Source of the DNA: CAZIAK01 sp964537035
GTDB lineage: Bacteria > Planctomycetota > B15-G4
DNA length: 49,600 nt
Direction: 5' to 3'
NCBI GenBank assembly: GCA_964537035.1
Contig: CAZIAK010000039.1
Coordinates: forward strand, 1-49,600
A program made the position numbers and the translations under genes. The notes beneath the pieces were generated by a model. That model worked only from the letters and a program-made list of their open reading frames with translations, did no database searches and had not been told where the DNA came from. This document shows positions 1 through 8,103 of the stretch, in pieces (within the stretch, counting starts at the first letter, position 1; the number at the start of each line of letters is the position of its first letter).

Positions 1-843
1 AACCTGCGCCCGTCCGACGGCTCCCGCAACCAGCACCCCCACGCCACCCCGGACATCTGGGAAGAGCTGGTGGCTTGCCGCCGCCGGGGTGAACCGGCCG
101 CCCTGGCCACCATCGTCTCCACCCTGGGCTCGACTCCGGGCAAAGACCCGATGAAGATGCTGGTCCGCTCCGATGGCAGCTTCGTAGGCTCGGTGGGCGG
201 CGGCTGCCTCGAAGCCGAGGTCTGGGAGCACGCCCGCACGGTGCTGAACTCCCACCGCGCCATGTCCGTCGACTTCAGCCTCACCGAAAAGGACTACCCC
301 GACAGCGGCCTGATCTGCGGCGGCCAGCTGACGGTGTTCATCGAACCTGTGACGTCTCCTGAACTTCATGTTTTTGGTGCGGGCCATGTGGGCCTGGCCA
401 CCGCTCGACTGGCTGCGGACGCTGGTTTCCGTGTGCTGGTCCACGACGATCGGGCGGACATGCTCGAGGCTGACCGCCTGGGGCCAGGGCTTTTGGCTGT
501 CCCTGGCGAGTATGAGGACGCTCCCGCCGACGAGACTCCCGGCCAGGCCTCCCACGTGGTGGTCATGACCCGGGGGCACCACGACGACGAGCGCGTCCTG
601 CGGGCCCTCTGGAATGCGGGCTGCAAACCTCGCTTTCTGGGCATGATCGGCAGCCGAGCCAAGCGAGCGGTGCTCTGGGACCGCCTGGCCGCCGACGGCC
701 TGGCCCAGCCCTGGCTCGACGCGGTGGTCTCCCCCGTGGGATTGCCCATTGGCGCCCGTACAGCCAACGAGATCGCGGTCTCCGTGGTGGCTCAGCTCAT
801 CGCGGGGGTGCGAGTGCCCGAGACGGCTCCCAAGCCGATCTGA
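1..843 (+). CDS. XdhC/CoxI family protein, 5' end outside window
   Basis: The frame is open from base 1 to the TGA at 841-843, so the gene begins upstream and only its last 280 codons are visible. The N-terminal XdhC part carries STLGSTPGK and GSVGGGCLEAEV. A Rossmann-type half follows, with FGAGHVGLATARL and later GMIGSRAK and GLPIGA. In the family, XdhC binds molybdenum cofactor and helps load sulfurated cofactor into xanthine-dehydrogenase-type molybdenum hydroxylases in the cytoplasm. No hydroxylase subunit is visible, so the partner presumably lies upstream. A GTG at 70 could be taken as a start, but residues before it (PDIWEELVA) look like normal family sequence, so I read it as internal. 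Confidence 0.85.
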   Translation, partial: NLRPSDGSRNQHPHATPDIWEELVACRRRGEPAALATIVSTLGSTPGKDPMKMLVRSDGSFVGSVGGGCLEAEVWEHARTVLNSHRAMSVDFSLTEKDYPDSGLICGGQLTVFIEPVTSPELHVFGAGHVGLATARLAADAGFRVLVHDDRADMLEADRLGPGLLAVPGEYEDAPADETPGQASHVVVMTRGHHDDERVLRALWNAGCKPRFLGMIGSRAKRAVLWDRLAADGLAQPWLDAVVSPVGLPIGARTANEIAVSVVAQLIAGVRVPETAPKPI

Positions 844-981
844 GCCTGCCGGCGCCACCCAGATCTTGACCCCTCTCGCAGCCCCCCAGTAACCTCTCCG
901 GGTTCTGGACCTAGTGTGGCATGGCATCGCGGTGGTCGACCGCGCCCTGCCCCGCTCAGCAACCTCCCGGAGTTCTGTGCC

Positions 982-2082
982 GTGACGCCCCGCGTTCTGC
1001 TTCTGCCCCTCGCTGTGGCCCTTTTGGCCCTTCCGGCCCTGGCCGACACCCTGCTGCTGGACAACGGCCGCGAGGTCAACTGTCGCATCAAGAGCGAGAG
1101 CTACGAGAAGATCGAGTACCAGAAGCCCGGCGTGCGCTCGACCCAGTCGGTTGACACCGCCGAAGTGGTCTCGGTGACGTACGGCAGCACCTCCCCCGAA
1201 TACCGCGAAGCCGACAAGCTCGCCGCCGCGGGCAAGATGGGCGAGGCCGCTGGCTTCTACCTCAGTGCGTCTGACGACGAAGACGCCGAGGACCACCAGC
1301 GGGCCACGGCGCTGATGAACGCCTGCACCGCCCTGCTGGCCAACAACAACTTCAACGAAGCGAGCCAGTTCCTCGAGGAGCTGCTCAAGAAATACCCCAA
1401 GACCCGCCACCTGGCGCCGGCGCTGCTGGGACGGGGCACGGCCTTGCTCAAGACGGGCAAGTCCCAGGAAGCCGACGGGGTGTTTCAGCAGCTGAAGGCG
1501 GACGCCGCCGAGAAGAACCTGGGGGATCGCTGGGGACACGAGGCCAACTTCAACCTGCTCTGGTCTGCCGAGGCGCAGAAGAAGCCGGGCGTGGTCGACG
1601 GCTACAAGCAGCTGCGCTCCATCACTCGCGGCGACTACCCGGGCATCGCCAACAAGTGCGCCCTGCGCCTGGGCCGGGTGCATCTCGACCAAGATCGCGT
1701 CTCTGACGCCGAGCGCATGTTCGACGAGATCATCGACAGCCGGCTCAGCACCGAAGACGCCATCGTGGCCGGGGCCTACAACGGTCGCGGCCGCTGCAAC
1801 TTCGGCAAGGGCGTAGGCACCCTGGCTGCTGGTGACACCGAGCGCTCCATCGAGTTCTTCCAGGATGCCTTGTTCGACTTCTTGCGCGTTCACGTGAGCT
1901 ACCCGGGAATCCGCGCGGAGCAAGCCGAGGCTCTTTACTTTGGCGGACAGTCCTTCATCAACCTGGCTGACCTGAACGCCGGCGTCGACGACGCTCGCAA
2001 CAACGGCCGGGTGTTGCTCAAGCGCTGCAAGGACGGCTTCCAGGGCACCGAGTGGGCCACCAAGGCTGGTCGCGAACTCTGA
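982..2082 (+). CDS. Secreted tetratricopeptide-like repeat protein
   Basis: I start this at the GTG at 982 because the product then opens with a signal peptide (hydrophobic LLLPLAVALLALPALA, cleavage probably after ALA). The upstream GTG at 916 would place 22 non-signal residues in front. After the signal comes a short beta-type stretch (TLLLDNGREVNC...TAEVVSVTYG). The rest is helical, with TPR-like pairs such as EADKLAAAGKMGEAAGFY, NNNFNEASQFLEELLKKYP and LLKTGKSQEADGVFQQL. No catalytic motif is seen. Such proteins usually act as periplasmic scaffolds, but the partner is unknown. plsC follows after 33 bases on the same strand. The function is not assignable beyond the repeat fold. Confidence 0.75.
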   Translation: MTPRVLLLPLAVALLALPALADTLLLDNGREVNCRIKSESYEKIEYQKPGVRSTQSVDTAEVVSVTYGSTSPEYREADKLAAAGKMGEAAGFYLSASDDEDAEDHQRATALMNACTALLANNNFNEASQFLEELLKKYPKTRHLAPALLGRGTALLKTGKSQEADGVFQQLKADAAEKNLGDRWGHEANFNLLWSAEAQKKPGVVDGYKQLRSITRGDYPGIANKCALRLGRVHLDQDRVSDAERMFDEIIDSRLSTEDAIVAGAYNGRGRCNFGKGVGTLAAGDTERSIEFFQDALFDFLRVHVSYPGIRAEQAEALYFGGQSFINLADLNAGVDDARNNGRVLLKRCKDGFQGTEWATKAGREL

Positions 2083-2115
2083 CCGGCACCTCGCGAGCCC
2101 GTGGCTCCCTCGGCG

Positions 2116-2796
2116 ATGATCTTCAAGAACTACCGCGTCGACGCCCTCAAGCCCCAGACCTGGCGCAACCAGGTGCATTGGGACCTCGTCACGGGCATTC
2201 TGCGCACCGCCCTGGGCGCCGTGTTCAGGGTCAGCAGGGCAGACATCCGCACGGTGCCTGACGGGCCGCTCATCGTGGCGCCCAATCACCGCTCGTTTCT
2301 CGACCCGGCGTTGGTGGGCTCGCTGCTCGATCGTCGCGTGATCTTCATGATGCACGCGAAGTACTACGACCACGACTTTCTCAACTGGTGCTACCGCATG
2401 GCCCGTTGCATCGTGGTCGAAGGAGATGGCGACAATCGCAAGGCCTTGCGCGCGGGCAAGAAGGTGCTCGACGCGGGGCACGCGCTGTGCATCTTTCCCG
2501 AGGGCACCATCTCTCCGGACGGTGAGCAGCAACCGGCTCAGCCTGGCATGGGCTGGCTCGCTCGCAAGACAGGCGCGCCGATTCTGCCCGTGCACCTGGG
2601 CGGCACTCGCGAGGCCCTCACCAAGGGGCGGAAGGGCGTACGCTTCACGCCCATCACCATGCGCGTGGGCGATGTGATCGACTCATCGGGCTTTGAGAAG
2701 TCCCGCGAGGGTTCGGCCGAGCTCACCGCCGTGGTGATGCAGGCCATCGCCGATCTCGACCCGGCTTTGGGCAGCGGGCAAGAGCCAGCCTGCTGA
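2116..2796 (+). CDS. plsC: 1-acyl-sn-glycerol-3-phosphate acyltransferase (PlsC-like)
   Basis: The 226-residue product shows the acyltransferase motifs in order: NHRSFLD, matching the catalytic H-x4-D, then a basic segment, then the substrate-binding FPEGT with a downstream GAPILPVHLGGT. Family members transfer an acyl chain to lysophosphatidic acid at the inner face of the cytoplasmic membrane during phospholipid synthesis. Length is normal for the short PlsC class. An in-frame GTG at 2101 is possible, but the ATG at 2116 starts cleanly with MIFKNYRVDALKPQTW. There is no long hydrophobic anchor beyond the amphipathic N-terminus. Substrate specificity cannot be read from sequence, and it could also act on other lysophospholipids. 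Confidence 0.85.
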   Translation: MIFKNYRVDALKPQTWRNQVHWDLVTGILRTALGAVFRVSRADIRTVPDGPLIVAPNHRSFLDPALVGSLLDRRVIFMMHAKYYDHDFLNWCYRMARCIVVEGDGDNRKALRAGKKVLDAGHALCIFPEGTISPDGEQQPAQPGMGWLARKTGAPILPVHLGGTREALTKGRKGVRFTPITMRVGDVIDSSGFEKSREGSAELTAVVMQAIADLDPALGSGQEPAC

Positions 2797-2919
2797 GGGA
2801 TTGCCGGGTTACTCCTGCGCTTGCGTCACGACTCTCCCCTGCCTGCCGTGGCGGCGGGTCGGCGCGGTCGGGTCGCGCCGGTGGTTCTCGACCGCGAGAC
2901 TCTCCACAGGGGTGACGGC

Positions 2920-3408
2920 ATGGGCACGACGCAGGGCGAGCAAGAGCCCAGAGGTGACTGGCTCGACGAAGGTCTGCGCCGCCGGCTGACCGCTCACGCT
3001 CGACGGTTCGTGGGTGACGCCAGCGAGGCCGAGGACATCGCCCAAGAGACGTTGATGCGGGTGGACAAGTCGTGGGACCGCCTCCGCGCACGAGGACGCA
3101 TCGAAGCGTGGATGTTTCGCATCTGCCGTCACGCGGCCATCGACTACGTGAGGGCTCGCAAGGTACGCCGGGGCGTGTGGGGGGCCATGCCGGAGGACGG
3201 CGAGACCTGGGGCCTGATCACCCACGAAGACGGCCCCGACCTGTCCGCTCTCGACGAGCGGGGCCTCACGGCGCCCCAACGCCTGCTGCTGGGCCTGCAC
3301 TACGAGAAGGGCTTGTCCCAGCCAAGGATCTGCAGCATGACCGGGCTCAGCGCCCCAGCCCTGCGCGTCCGACTGTTTCGCGCCCGAAGGGCCCTGCGCC
3401 GGCCCTGA
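2920..3408 (+). CDS. ECF-type RNA polymerase sigma factor
   Basis: This 162-residue protein has sigma-70 region 2 (DASEAEDIAQETLMRVDKSW, then IEAWMFRICRHAAIDYVRARK) and region 4 with a helix-turn-helix (APQRLLLGLHYEKGLSQPRI, then LSAPALRVRLFRARRALR). The ATG at 2920 is chosen because AGGGGTGA lies just upstream and the residues from an earlier in-frame start do not resemble the family. No anti-sigma gene is adjacent: the next gene is a sugar transferase more than 300 bases away. The last 45 bases of the coding sequence are copied again after the N run, which is an assembly artefact and not a second gene. Regulon and signal are unknown. Confidence 0.82.
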   Translation: MGTTQGEQEPRGDWLDEGLRRRLTAHARRFVGDASEAEDIAQETLMRVDKSWDRLRARGRIEAWMFRICRHAAIDYVRARKVRRGVWGAMPEDGETWGLITHEDGPDLSALDERGLTAPQRLLLGLHYEKGLSQPRICSMTGLSAPALRVRLFRARRALRRP

Positions 3409-3573
3409 GGGCCGCTCANNNNNNNNNNNNNNNNNNNNNNNNNNNNNNNNNNNNNNNNNNNNNNNNNNNNNNNNNNNNNNNNNNNNNNNNNNNNNNNNNN
3501 NNNNNNNNNNNNNNNNNNCGCGTCCGACTGTTTCGCGCCCGAAGGGCCCTGCGCCGGCCCTGAGGGCCGCTCA
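3364..3573. other. Assembly gap (100 N at 3419-3518) with 55-base duplicated flanks
   Basis: Bases 3364-3418 and 3519-3573 are identical, and each abuts the N run. They contain the end of the sigma-factor gene and the first bases after it. This is best read as one sequence represented twice by two contigs that were joined with a fixed run of N. The 11-base repeat array just after it probably stopped the assembler. Confidence 0.9.
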
Positions 3574-3649
3574 GAACCCCGCCAGAACCCCGCCAGAACC
3601 CCGCCAGAGCCCCGCCAGAGCCCCGCCAGAGCCCCGCCAGAACTCTCCA
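3574..3649. repeat. Tandem array of an 11-base unit
   Basis: Six units of GA(A/G)CCCCGCCA run head to tail from 3574 to 3639, followed by a decayed copy to 3649. The first three units carry GAA and the next three GAG, so the array grew in two steps. The unit is not a multiple of three and lies between genes. True copy number is uncertain because the array abuts an assembly join. Confidence 0.85.
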
Positions 3650-3722
3650 GCATCTAGCCAGCGACCCCGCTAGCGACCAGCGGGAAGCGGCTCAGAAGCC
3701 TCCGATTGTCCAGCGGCAAGCC

Positions 3723-3838
3723 CGGCTGTCGCGGTCTTGGGCTCAGGCCTGGTACCTGCCCCGGAAGTGGGCTGCCAACAGCGATAAAGGCGAGGCCAGA
3801 AGCCTGTCGATAGGGGAGCCCGTGGGTGCTGTCAGCCG
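3723..3838 (+). promoter_or_regulatory. Structured 5' leader before the sugar transferase gene
   Basis: Two nested long-range pairings enclose this stretch: CGGCTG (3723-3728) with CAGCCG (3833-3838), and GGGCTC (3739-3744) with GAGCCC (3816-3821). The strands joining them are 10 and 11 bases. Inside is a small hairpin AGGC-CAGAA-GCCT (3793-3805). The motif CAGAAGCCT occurs twice, near 3693 and 3797. I do not recognise a known riboswitch consensus. It ends about 53 bases before the start codon, a typical position for a cis-acting RNA. Confidence 0.3.
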
Positions 3839-3891
3839 TCGTGGCGGGCGCCCGTCCAGCAAGCAGACCTTCACCCGGAGACGATCGCACC

Positions 3892-5157
3892 ATGGGGCTG
3901 ACGACCAAAGGAGCCCAACGTGCGCTCGACGTGGGTGTTTCTCTGGTGGGGCTGGCGCTGCTGATTCCGGCGCTGCCGCTGATTGCCCTGGCGATCAAGG
4001 TCGAGAGCCGTGGGCCGGTGTTCTTCCGTGATCTTCGTGTGGGGCAGCAGCGTCGGGAGCGGGACCGCACCACTGGTGGTCGTCGCATTCACGATGCCCG
4101 CGGGCACCTGTTCTACAGCCTGCGCTTTCGGGTGCTGGGCCACGACGTGCTGACTGCGGGTCGTCGTCGTGGCGAACATCCCCAACTCACCCGCGTGGGA
4201 CGCTTTCTGCGTCGCACAGGTCTCGAAGAGTGGCCTCAGCTCTGGGTGGTGCTCCGAGGCCGCATGAGTCTGGTGGGACCTCGGCCGCTCACTCCCCAAT
4301 GCATCGACCGCCTGTGCCGGGAGTTTCCCGCCTATCGCTCACGCATGACCGATCTCATGCCGGGCTTGCTCGGCTTCGCCCAGCTCGAGTGCGTCGAGTC
4401 GACCAATTTCTTCGCCGCCGTGTGCGAGCGCATCGTCTTCGACCTGCACTACCGCAATCGGCTCTCTCAGGTCTCGCCCATGCATGTGGTGCTGCAGGAC
4501 CTGGGCATGGTTCTGTCCGCCGTGGGAGGCCGTTGGCGGGCCAGTCATCGAGCGGTGGGCACGGACGTGATCCGGGTGGAGTACCCCCACACCTTCGCTC
4601 AGCTGGACAGGGACCCGTCCGCCATGGCCCGTCGCATGCCCAGTGACCTGAGCGGCGAAGTGGTCGAACACGACACCGGCTTCTGCTGTTGGTGGTATCC
4701 GCCCCATCGCAAGACCCTGCGCCTAGCCGTCCCCAAGGACGAGCTGCTCTCACGGGTTTGCGAGTCGTTCGCGGACGAAGCCGACGGGACCCTGTGCTTT
4801 ACCAAGGGCCTGAGCCCCGCAAGCACCATGGGCAGCGGATCAGGCGTCGACTTCATCGTGGCCGACCTGCCCAGCTCCCTCGAAGACGTTCAATGTGTCT
4901 CCGAACACCTGCTCGATCTGTGGCAGTCCTTGGCTCGTCGCTCGACGGACGAACACCTGGTCTTCAGCATGAGCTTCTTGCTCATCGAAGGGCTGGTCAC
5001 CGTGGCGGGCGCCGCGCCCCCAGATCATGGGCGCCTGCGCATCGAGGTGGAGATCAGCCAAGACCAGCTGCAGCTCCGCCTCAGCGCCCTGTCCACCGAG
5101 AGCGAGCCGAGCACCGCGCCCAAGACCCAGAGAGTCGCAGCCGCAGTCGCCAGCTGA
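3892..5157 (+). CDS. Membrane sugar-phosphate transferase with unknown C-terminal domain
   Basis: Residues 1-200 are a bacterial sugar transferase (Bac_transf type). One N-terminal membrane helix (about 11-36) is followed by the signature KVESRGPVFF, then RVGRFLRRTGLEEWPQLW and MSLVGPRPLTP. The family moves a sugar-1-phosphate from a nucleotide sugar to undecaprenyl phosphate, starting exopolysaccharide or glycan synthesis at the inner membrane. At the usual Asp-Glu catalytic dyad (residues 112-113) this protein has Glu-Glu. About 200 extra residues follow the enzyme; I do not recognise them as a named family. The ATG at 3892 has GGAG 11 bases upstream; an in-frame start at 3826 is less likely. 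The gene is preceded by a structured leader. Confidence 0.8.
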   Translation: MGLTTKGAQRALDVGVSLVGLALLIPALPLIALAIKVESRGPVFFRDLRVGQQRRERDRTTGGRRIHDARGHLFYSLRFRVLGHDVLTAGRRRGEHPQLTRVGRFLRRTGLEEWPQLWVVLRGRMSLVGPRPLTPQCIDRLCREFPAYRSRMTDLMPGLLGFAQLECVESTNFFAAVCERIVFDLHYRNRLSQVSPMHVVLQDLGMVLSAVGGRWRASHRAVGTDVIRVEYPHTFAQLDRDPSAMARRMPSDLSGEVVEHDTGFCCWWYPPHRKTLRLAVPKDELLSRVCESFADEADGTLCFTKGLSPASTMGSGSGVDFIVADLPSSLEDVQCVSEHLLDLWQSLARRSTDEHLVFSMSFLLIEGLVTVAGAAPPDHGRLRIEVEISQDQLQLRLSALSTESEPSTAPKTQRVAAAVAS

Positions 5158-5296
5158 GCCGGGCGCCGCCGCGCAGGTTGCCACGAGCCATTGGAGAGGC
5201 AGGGCAGGGCGGGGTCACGAGGCCGCCCACCGTGGCCCGAGGCCCCTCGACCGCCATCGCAGACACCGCCGCCTTCCCTTCGCCTGTCGTCGGGGA

Positions 5297-5302
5297 CACA
5301 AT
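5297..5302 (+). promoter_or_regulatory. Possible -10 element of a leaderless transcript
   Basis: CACAAT lies 9 bases before the ATG of the carboxylase gene in a very GC-rich stretch, and no Shine-Dalgarno sequence is present between them. It is weak on its own and is listed because the same arrangement recurs at other genes in this window. Confidence 0.25.
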
Positions 5303-5311
5303 GCGCGGCCC

Positions 5312-6970
5312 ATGACAAGAATCACAAGCAGCTACGACCCCAAACACAAGTCGGCGCGGGCAGCGCGCATGGTCTACGGCAAGGTCCTGGAGCTGTACGC
5401 CAGCCAGACCGAGCAGCTCCATGGCGGGGGCGGCGAGAAGGCCGTGGCGCGCCAGCACGGCAAGGGCCGCCTCTCCGCGCGGGAGCGCATCGCGCTTCTG
5501 CTCGACGAGGGCACCGAGCTGCTCGAGCTGGGCATGTTCGCCGCCTGGGACATGTACGACGAGTTCGGCGGCGTCCCCAGCGCTGGCGTGGTCACGGGCG
5601 TGGGCACGGTGGCTGGCCGGCGCTTCATGATCGTGGCCAACGACGCCACGGTGAAGGCCGGCGCGTTCTTCCCCATGACGGGCAAGAAGGTCATCCGGGC
5701 CCAGCGCATCGCCATCGCCAACCACTTGCCCGTGATCTACCTGGTCGACTCGGCCGGGGTGTTTCTGCCCTTGCAAGAGGAGGTCTTTCCTGACGAGGAC
5801 GACTTCGGACGGGTGTTCCGCCACAACGCCATCTTGTCCGGCATGGGGGTGTCTCAGATCGCCGCCATCATGGGGGCCTGTGTGGCGGGCGGCGCATACC
5901 TGCCCGCCATGTGCGACACGATCCTGATGACCGAGGGCTCGGGCATGTTCCTCGCAGGGCCGGCTCTGGTCAGGGCGGCCATCGGCGAGGTGGCAGACGC
6001 CGAAGAGCTGGGCGGCGCCGAGATGCACAGCGCCATGAGCGGCACCGTCGACTTCAGGGAACCGGACGACGAGTCATGCATCGCTCGCATTCGCTCGCTC
6101 TGCGAGAAGCTGGGCCCCCGCCCGCGCCTGGGCTTCGACCGCAAGAAGCGCCCCCGCAAGCCTCGCCTCGACCCGGCCCACCTGGCCGAGATCGTCTCCA
6201 TGGACGCCCGGCGAACCTATGACGTGCGCGAGATCATCGGCCGCCTGGTCGACGACTCCGACTTCGACGAGTACCGGCCCGACTACGGCAAGACCGTGGT
6301 CACCGGCTTCGCGCGCATCGACGGCTGGGCCGTGGGCATCGTGGCGAACCAGAAGATCAACGCGAAGAGCAAGAAGCGCGGCGTGGAGTTCGGCGGCGTG
6401 ATCTACGTGGAGAGCGCCGAGAAGAGCGCCCGCTTCGTCATGGACTGCAACCAGAACCGCATCCCCCTTGTGTTCTTGCACGACGTGAACGGCTTCATGG
6501 TGGGCACCGAGTCGGAGCAGGCGGGCATCATTCGCGCGGGCGCCAAGATGGTGAACGCGGTGAGCAACTCGGTGGTGCCCAAGATCTCGGTGATCATGGG
6601 CGGCTCGTTCGGCGCCGGGCACTACGCCATGTGCGGCAAGGCCTATGACCCGCGCTTCCTGTTCGCCTGGCCCAGCGCTCGCTACGCGGTGATGAGCGGT
6701 GACGCCGCGTCGAAGGTGCTGGTGCAGATCCGCGAGGCTCAGCTGCGCAAGCAAGGCCACGAGGTCGACGAAGAAGAGCACGCCAAGTTGGTCAAGGACA
6801 CCAAGCGCCGCTACACCAAGGCCCTCGACCCCCGGTACGCCGCCGCGCGGTTGTGGGTCGACGCGATCATTGATCCTGCCGACACCCGGGCCGCCATCAG
6901 CACCGCTCTCGACGTGGCCGACCTGAACCCGGAGATGCCGCCCTTCCGCACCGGCGTGTTGCAGGCCTGA
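5312..6970 (+). CDS. Acyl-CoA carboxylase carboxyltransferase (beta) subunit, methylcrotonyl-CoA type
   Basis: The 552-residue protein has the two crotonase-fold halves of a biotin-dependent carboxyltransferase. The N half reads RQHGKGRLSARERIALLLD, IYLVDSAGVFLPLQEEVFPD, MGACVAGGAYLPAMCD and MFLAGPALVRAAIGE. The C half reads GGVIYVESAEKSARFVM, GFMVGTESEQAGIIRAGAKM and MGGSFGAGHYAMCGKAYDPR. The wording around VFPD, MFLAGP and GTESEQAG is closest to methylcrotonyl-CoA carboxylase beta. It would move CO2 from carboxybiotin to the acyl-CoA. The next gene, an HMG-CoA lyase type, overlaps by one base (TGATG), supporting leucine catabolism. No biotin-carrier subunit is in the window. Propionyl-CoA or geranyl-CoA carboxylase is the alternative. 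Confidence 0.85.
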   Translation: MTRITSSYDPKHKSARAARMVYGKVLELYASQTEQLHGGGGEKAVARQHGKGRLSARERIALLLDEGTELLELGMFAAWDMYDEFGGVPSAGVVTGVGTVAGRRFMIVANDATVKAGAFFPMTGKKVIRAQRIAIANHLPVIYLVDSAGVFLPLQEEVFPDEDDFGRVFRHNAILSGMGVSQIAAIMGACVAGGAYLPAMCDTILMTEGSGMFLAGPALVRAAIGEVADAEELGGAEMHSAMSGTVDFREPDDESCIARIRSLCEKLGPRPRLGFDRKKRPRKPRLDPAHLAEIVSMDARRTYDVREIIGRLVDDSDFDEYRPDYGKTVVTGFARIDGWAVGIVANQKINAKSKKRGVEFGGVIYVESAEKSARFVMDCNQNRIPLVFLHDVNGFMVGTESEQAGIIRAGAKMVNAVSNSVVPKISVIMGGSFGAGHYAMCGKAYDPRFLFAWPSARYAVMSGDAASKVLVQIREAQLRKQGHEVDEEEHAKLVKDTKRRYTKALDPRYAAARLWVDAIIDPADTRAAISTALDVADLNPEMPPFRTGVLQA

Positions 6971-7848
6971 TGGGCACCGGCGAGGCAGGCGAGGTGTCCG
7001 GCAAGACCGTGGCCATCACCGAGACCGTGCGGGACGCCTGGCAAGGGCTGCCCAAGCTGGTGCCCACGGCGGCCAAGATCGCCCACGTGCAGCGCTTGCT
7101 CGACGAGGGCTTTGCCTCCATCGACATCGGCTCGTTCGTGTCGCCGAAGGCCGTGCCTGCCATGGCCGACACGGGCGCGCTGATGGAGGGCCTCGTGGTC
7201 CCCGACGAAGCCACCATCATGGCCCTGGTGGCCAACGCCCGGGGGCTCGAGCAGCTGCTGGCCCACGAGCGCATCGATGAAGTGCTCTTCCCGTTCTCGT
7301 TGTCCGAGACCTTTCAGCAGCGCAATACCCGCTGCAGTCGGGAGGAGGCCCTCGAGCAGGTCGCGGCCCTGAGCGAGCGAGCCCACGAAGGCGGCCGTAC
7401 CATGTATGTGACGGTCTCCATGGCTTTCGGCAACAACGAGGGCGACCCGTTTGATCCGGTGGAGCTGGCCCATTGGCTGGGTCGCCTCGAAGACGCGGGA
7501 GCCGACCGCCTGGGACTGGCCGACACCACCGCCGAAGCGAACGGTGACCTGGTGCGTCGCGTCTTCGCAGTGGTCGCCGCGGAACATGGCGGCGCGGTTC
7601 CGGCAGTGCACTTTCACGTCACGCCAGAGAGCCAGGGCGAGCTGGTAGCGGCAGCCCTCGACAGCGGCTGCCGCGAGTTTGACGCTGCCCTGGGAGGCCT
7701 GGGCGGTTGTCAGTTCGCTCAAGGACCAGAGTCGAACGTGTCCACCTTGCCGCTGGTCGACCAACTGCAAGCTGCAGGTTTCGAGCATGGGCTGCCGTTG
7801 ATCTCGTTGCCGGCGCTCGACGAGGCAGCGCAGCTCCTGGCCCGGTGA
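6970..7848 (+). CDS. Hydroxymethylglutaryl-CoA lyase family protein
   Basis: This 292-residue TIM-barrel protein starts with the ATG overlapping the carboxylase stop. It keeps the lyase residues: Arg-Asp in TETVRDAWQ, the metal-binding His-x-His in AVHFHVTPES, and a catalytic-loop cysteine in LGGLGGCQFAQG followed by NVSTLPLVDQL. HMG-CoA lyase splits HMG-CoA into acetyl-CoA and acetoacetate, the last step of leucine breakdown. Pairing with a methylcrotonyl-type carboxylase fits that pathway, although the hydratase between the two steps is not seen here. The N-terminal motif differs from the usual EVGPRDGLQ, so a related 3-hydroxyacyl-CoA lyase is possible. Confidence 0.8.
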   Translation: MGTGEAGEVSGKTVAITETVRDAWQGLPKLVPTAAKIAHVQRLLDEGFASIDIGSFVSPKAVPAMADTGALMEGLVVPDEATIMALVANARGLEQLLAHERIDEVLFPFSLSETFQQRNTRCSREEALEQVAALSERAHEGGRTMYVTVSMAFGNNEGDPFDPVELAHWLGRLEDAGADRLGLADTTAEANGDLVRRVFAVVAAEHGGAVPAVHFHVTPESQGELVAAALDSGCREFDAALGGLGGCQFAQGPESNVSTLPLVDQLQAAGFEHGLPLISLPALDEAAQLLAR

Positions 7849-8017
7849 GCCGCCGTCGAGATCTTGTTGTAGTGAGGGCGGGCCGACCCTGACTTCCGGG
7901 CATGTCGTGACTCCTCCGCGGACCACCGCCACATGATTGGCCGTTCCCGTTGAGAGAGTCTCGCAGGCCACCCGCCGCCATCGCCGAGAACGGACTGAAA
8001 TCGGCCCGGCGGGGGCT

Positions 8018-8053
8018 TTGTTCCTGCCAAACCCCTCTGTAGCATCGGTTTGG
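8018..8053 (+). promoter_or_regulatory. Candidate promoter with overlapping inverted repeat
   Basis: TTGTTC (8018-8023) and TAGCAT (8040-8045) are spaced by 16 bases, a plausible sigma-70 promoter for the TRL lipoprotein gene that starts at 8104. A perfect inverted repeat, CCAAACC (8027-8033) and GGTTTGG (8047-8053), straddles the -10 region with a 13-base spacer. That is a typical position for a repressor operator. No regulator gene is adjacent. Confidence 0.35.
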
Positions 8054-8103
8054 TTCGCCTGGACGACCGGGTGGACATCTGAGTCACCCAAGAGATCTAT
8101 CCC

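Noticed and set aside
3519..3563. Apparent second end of a sigma-factor gene after the N run
   Set aside because: It is the duplicated 55-base contig end, not a gene duplication.
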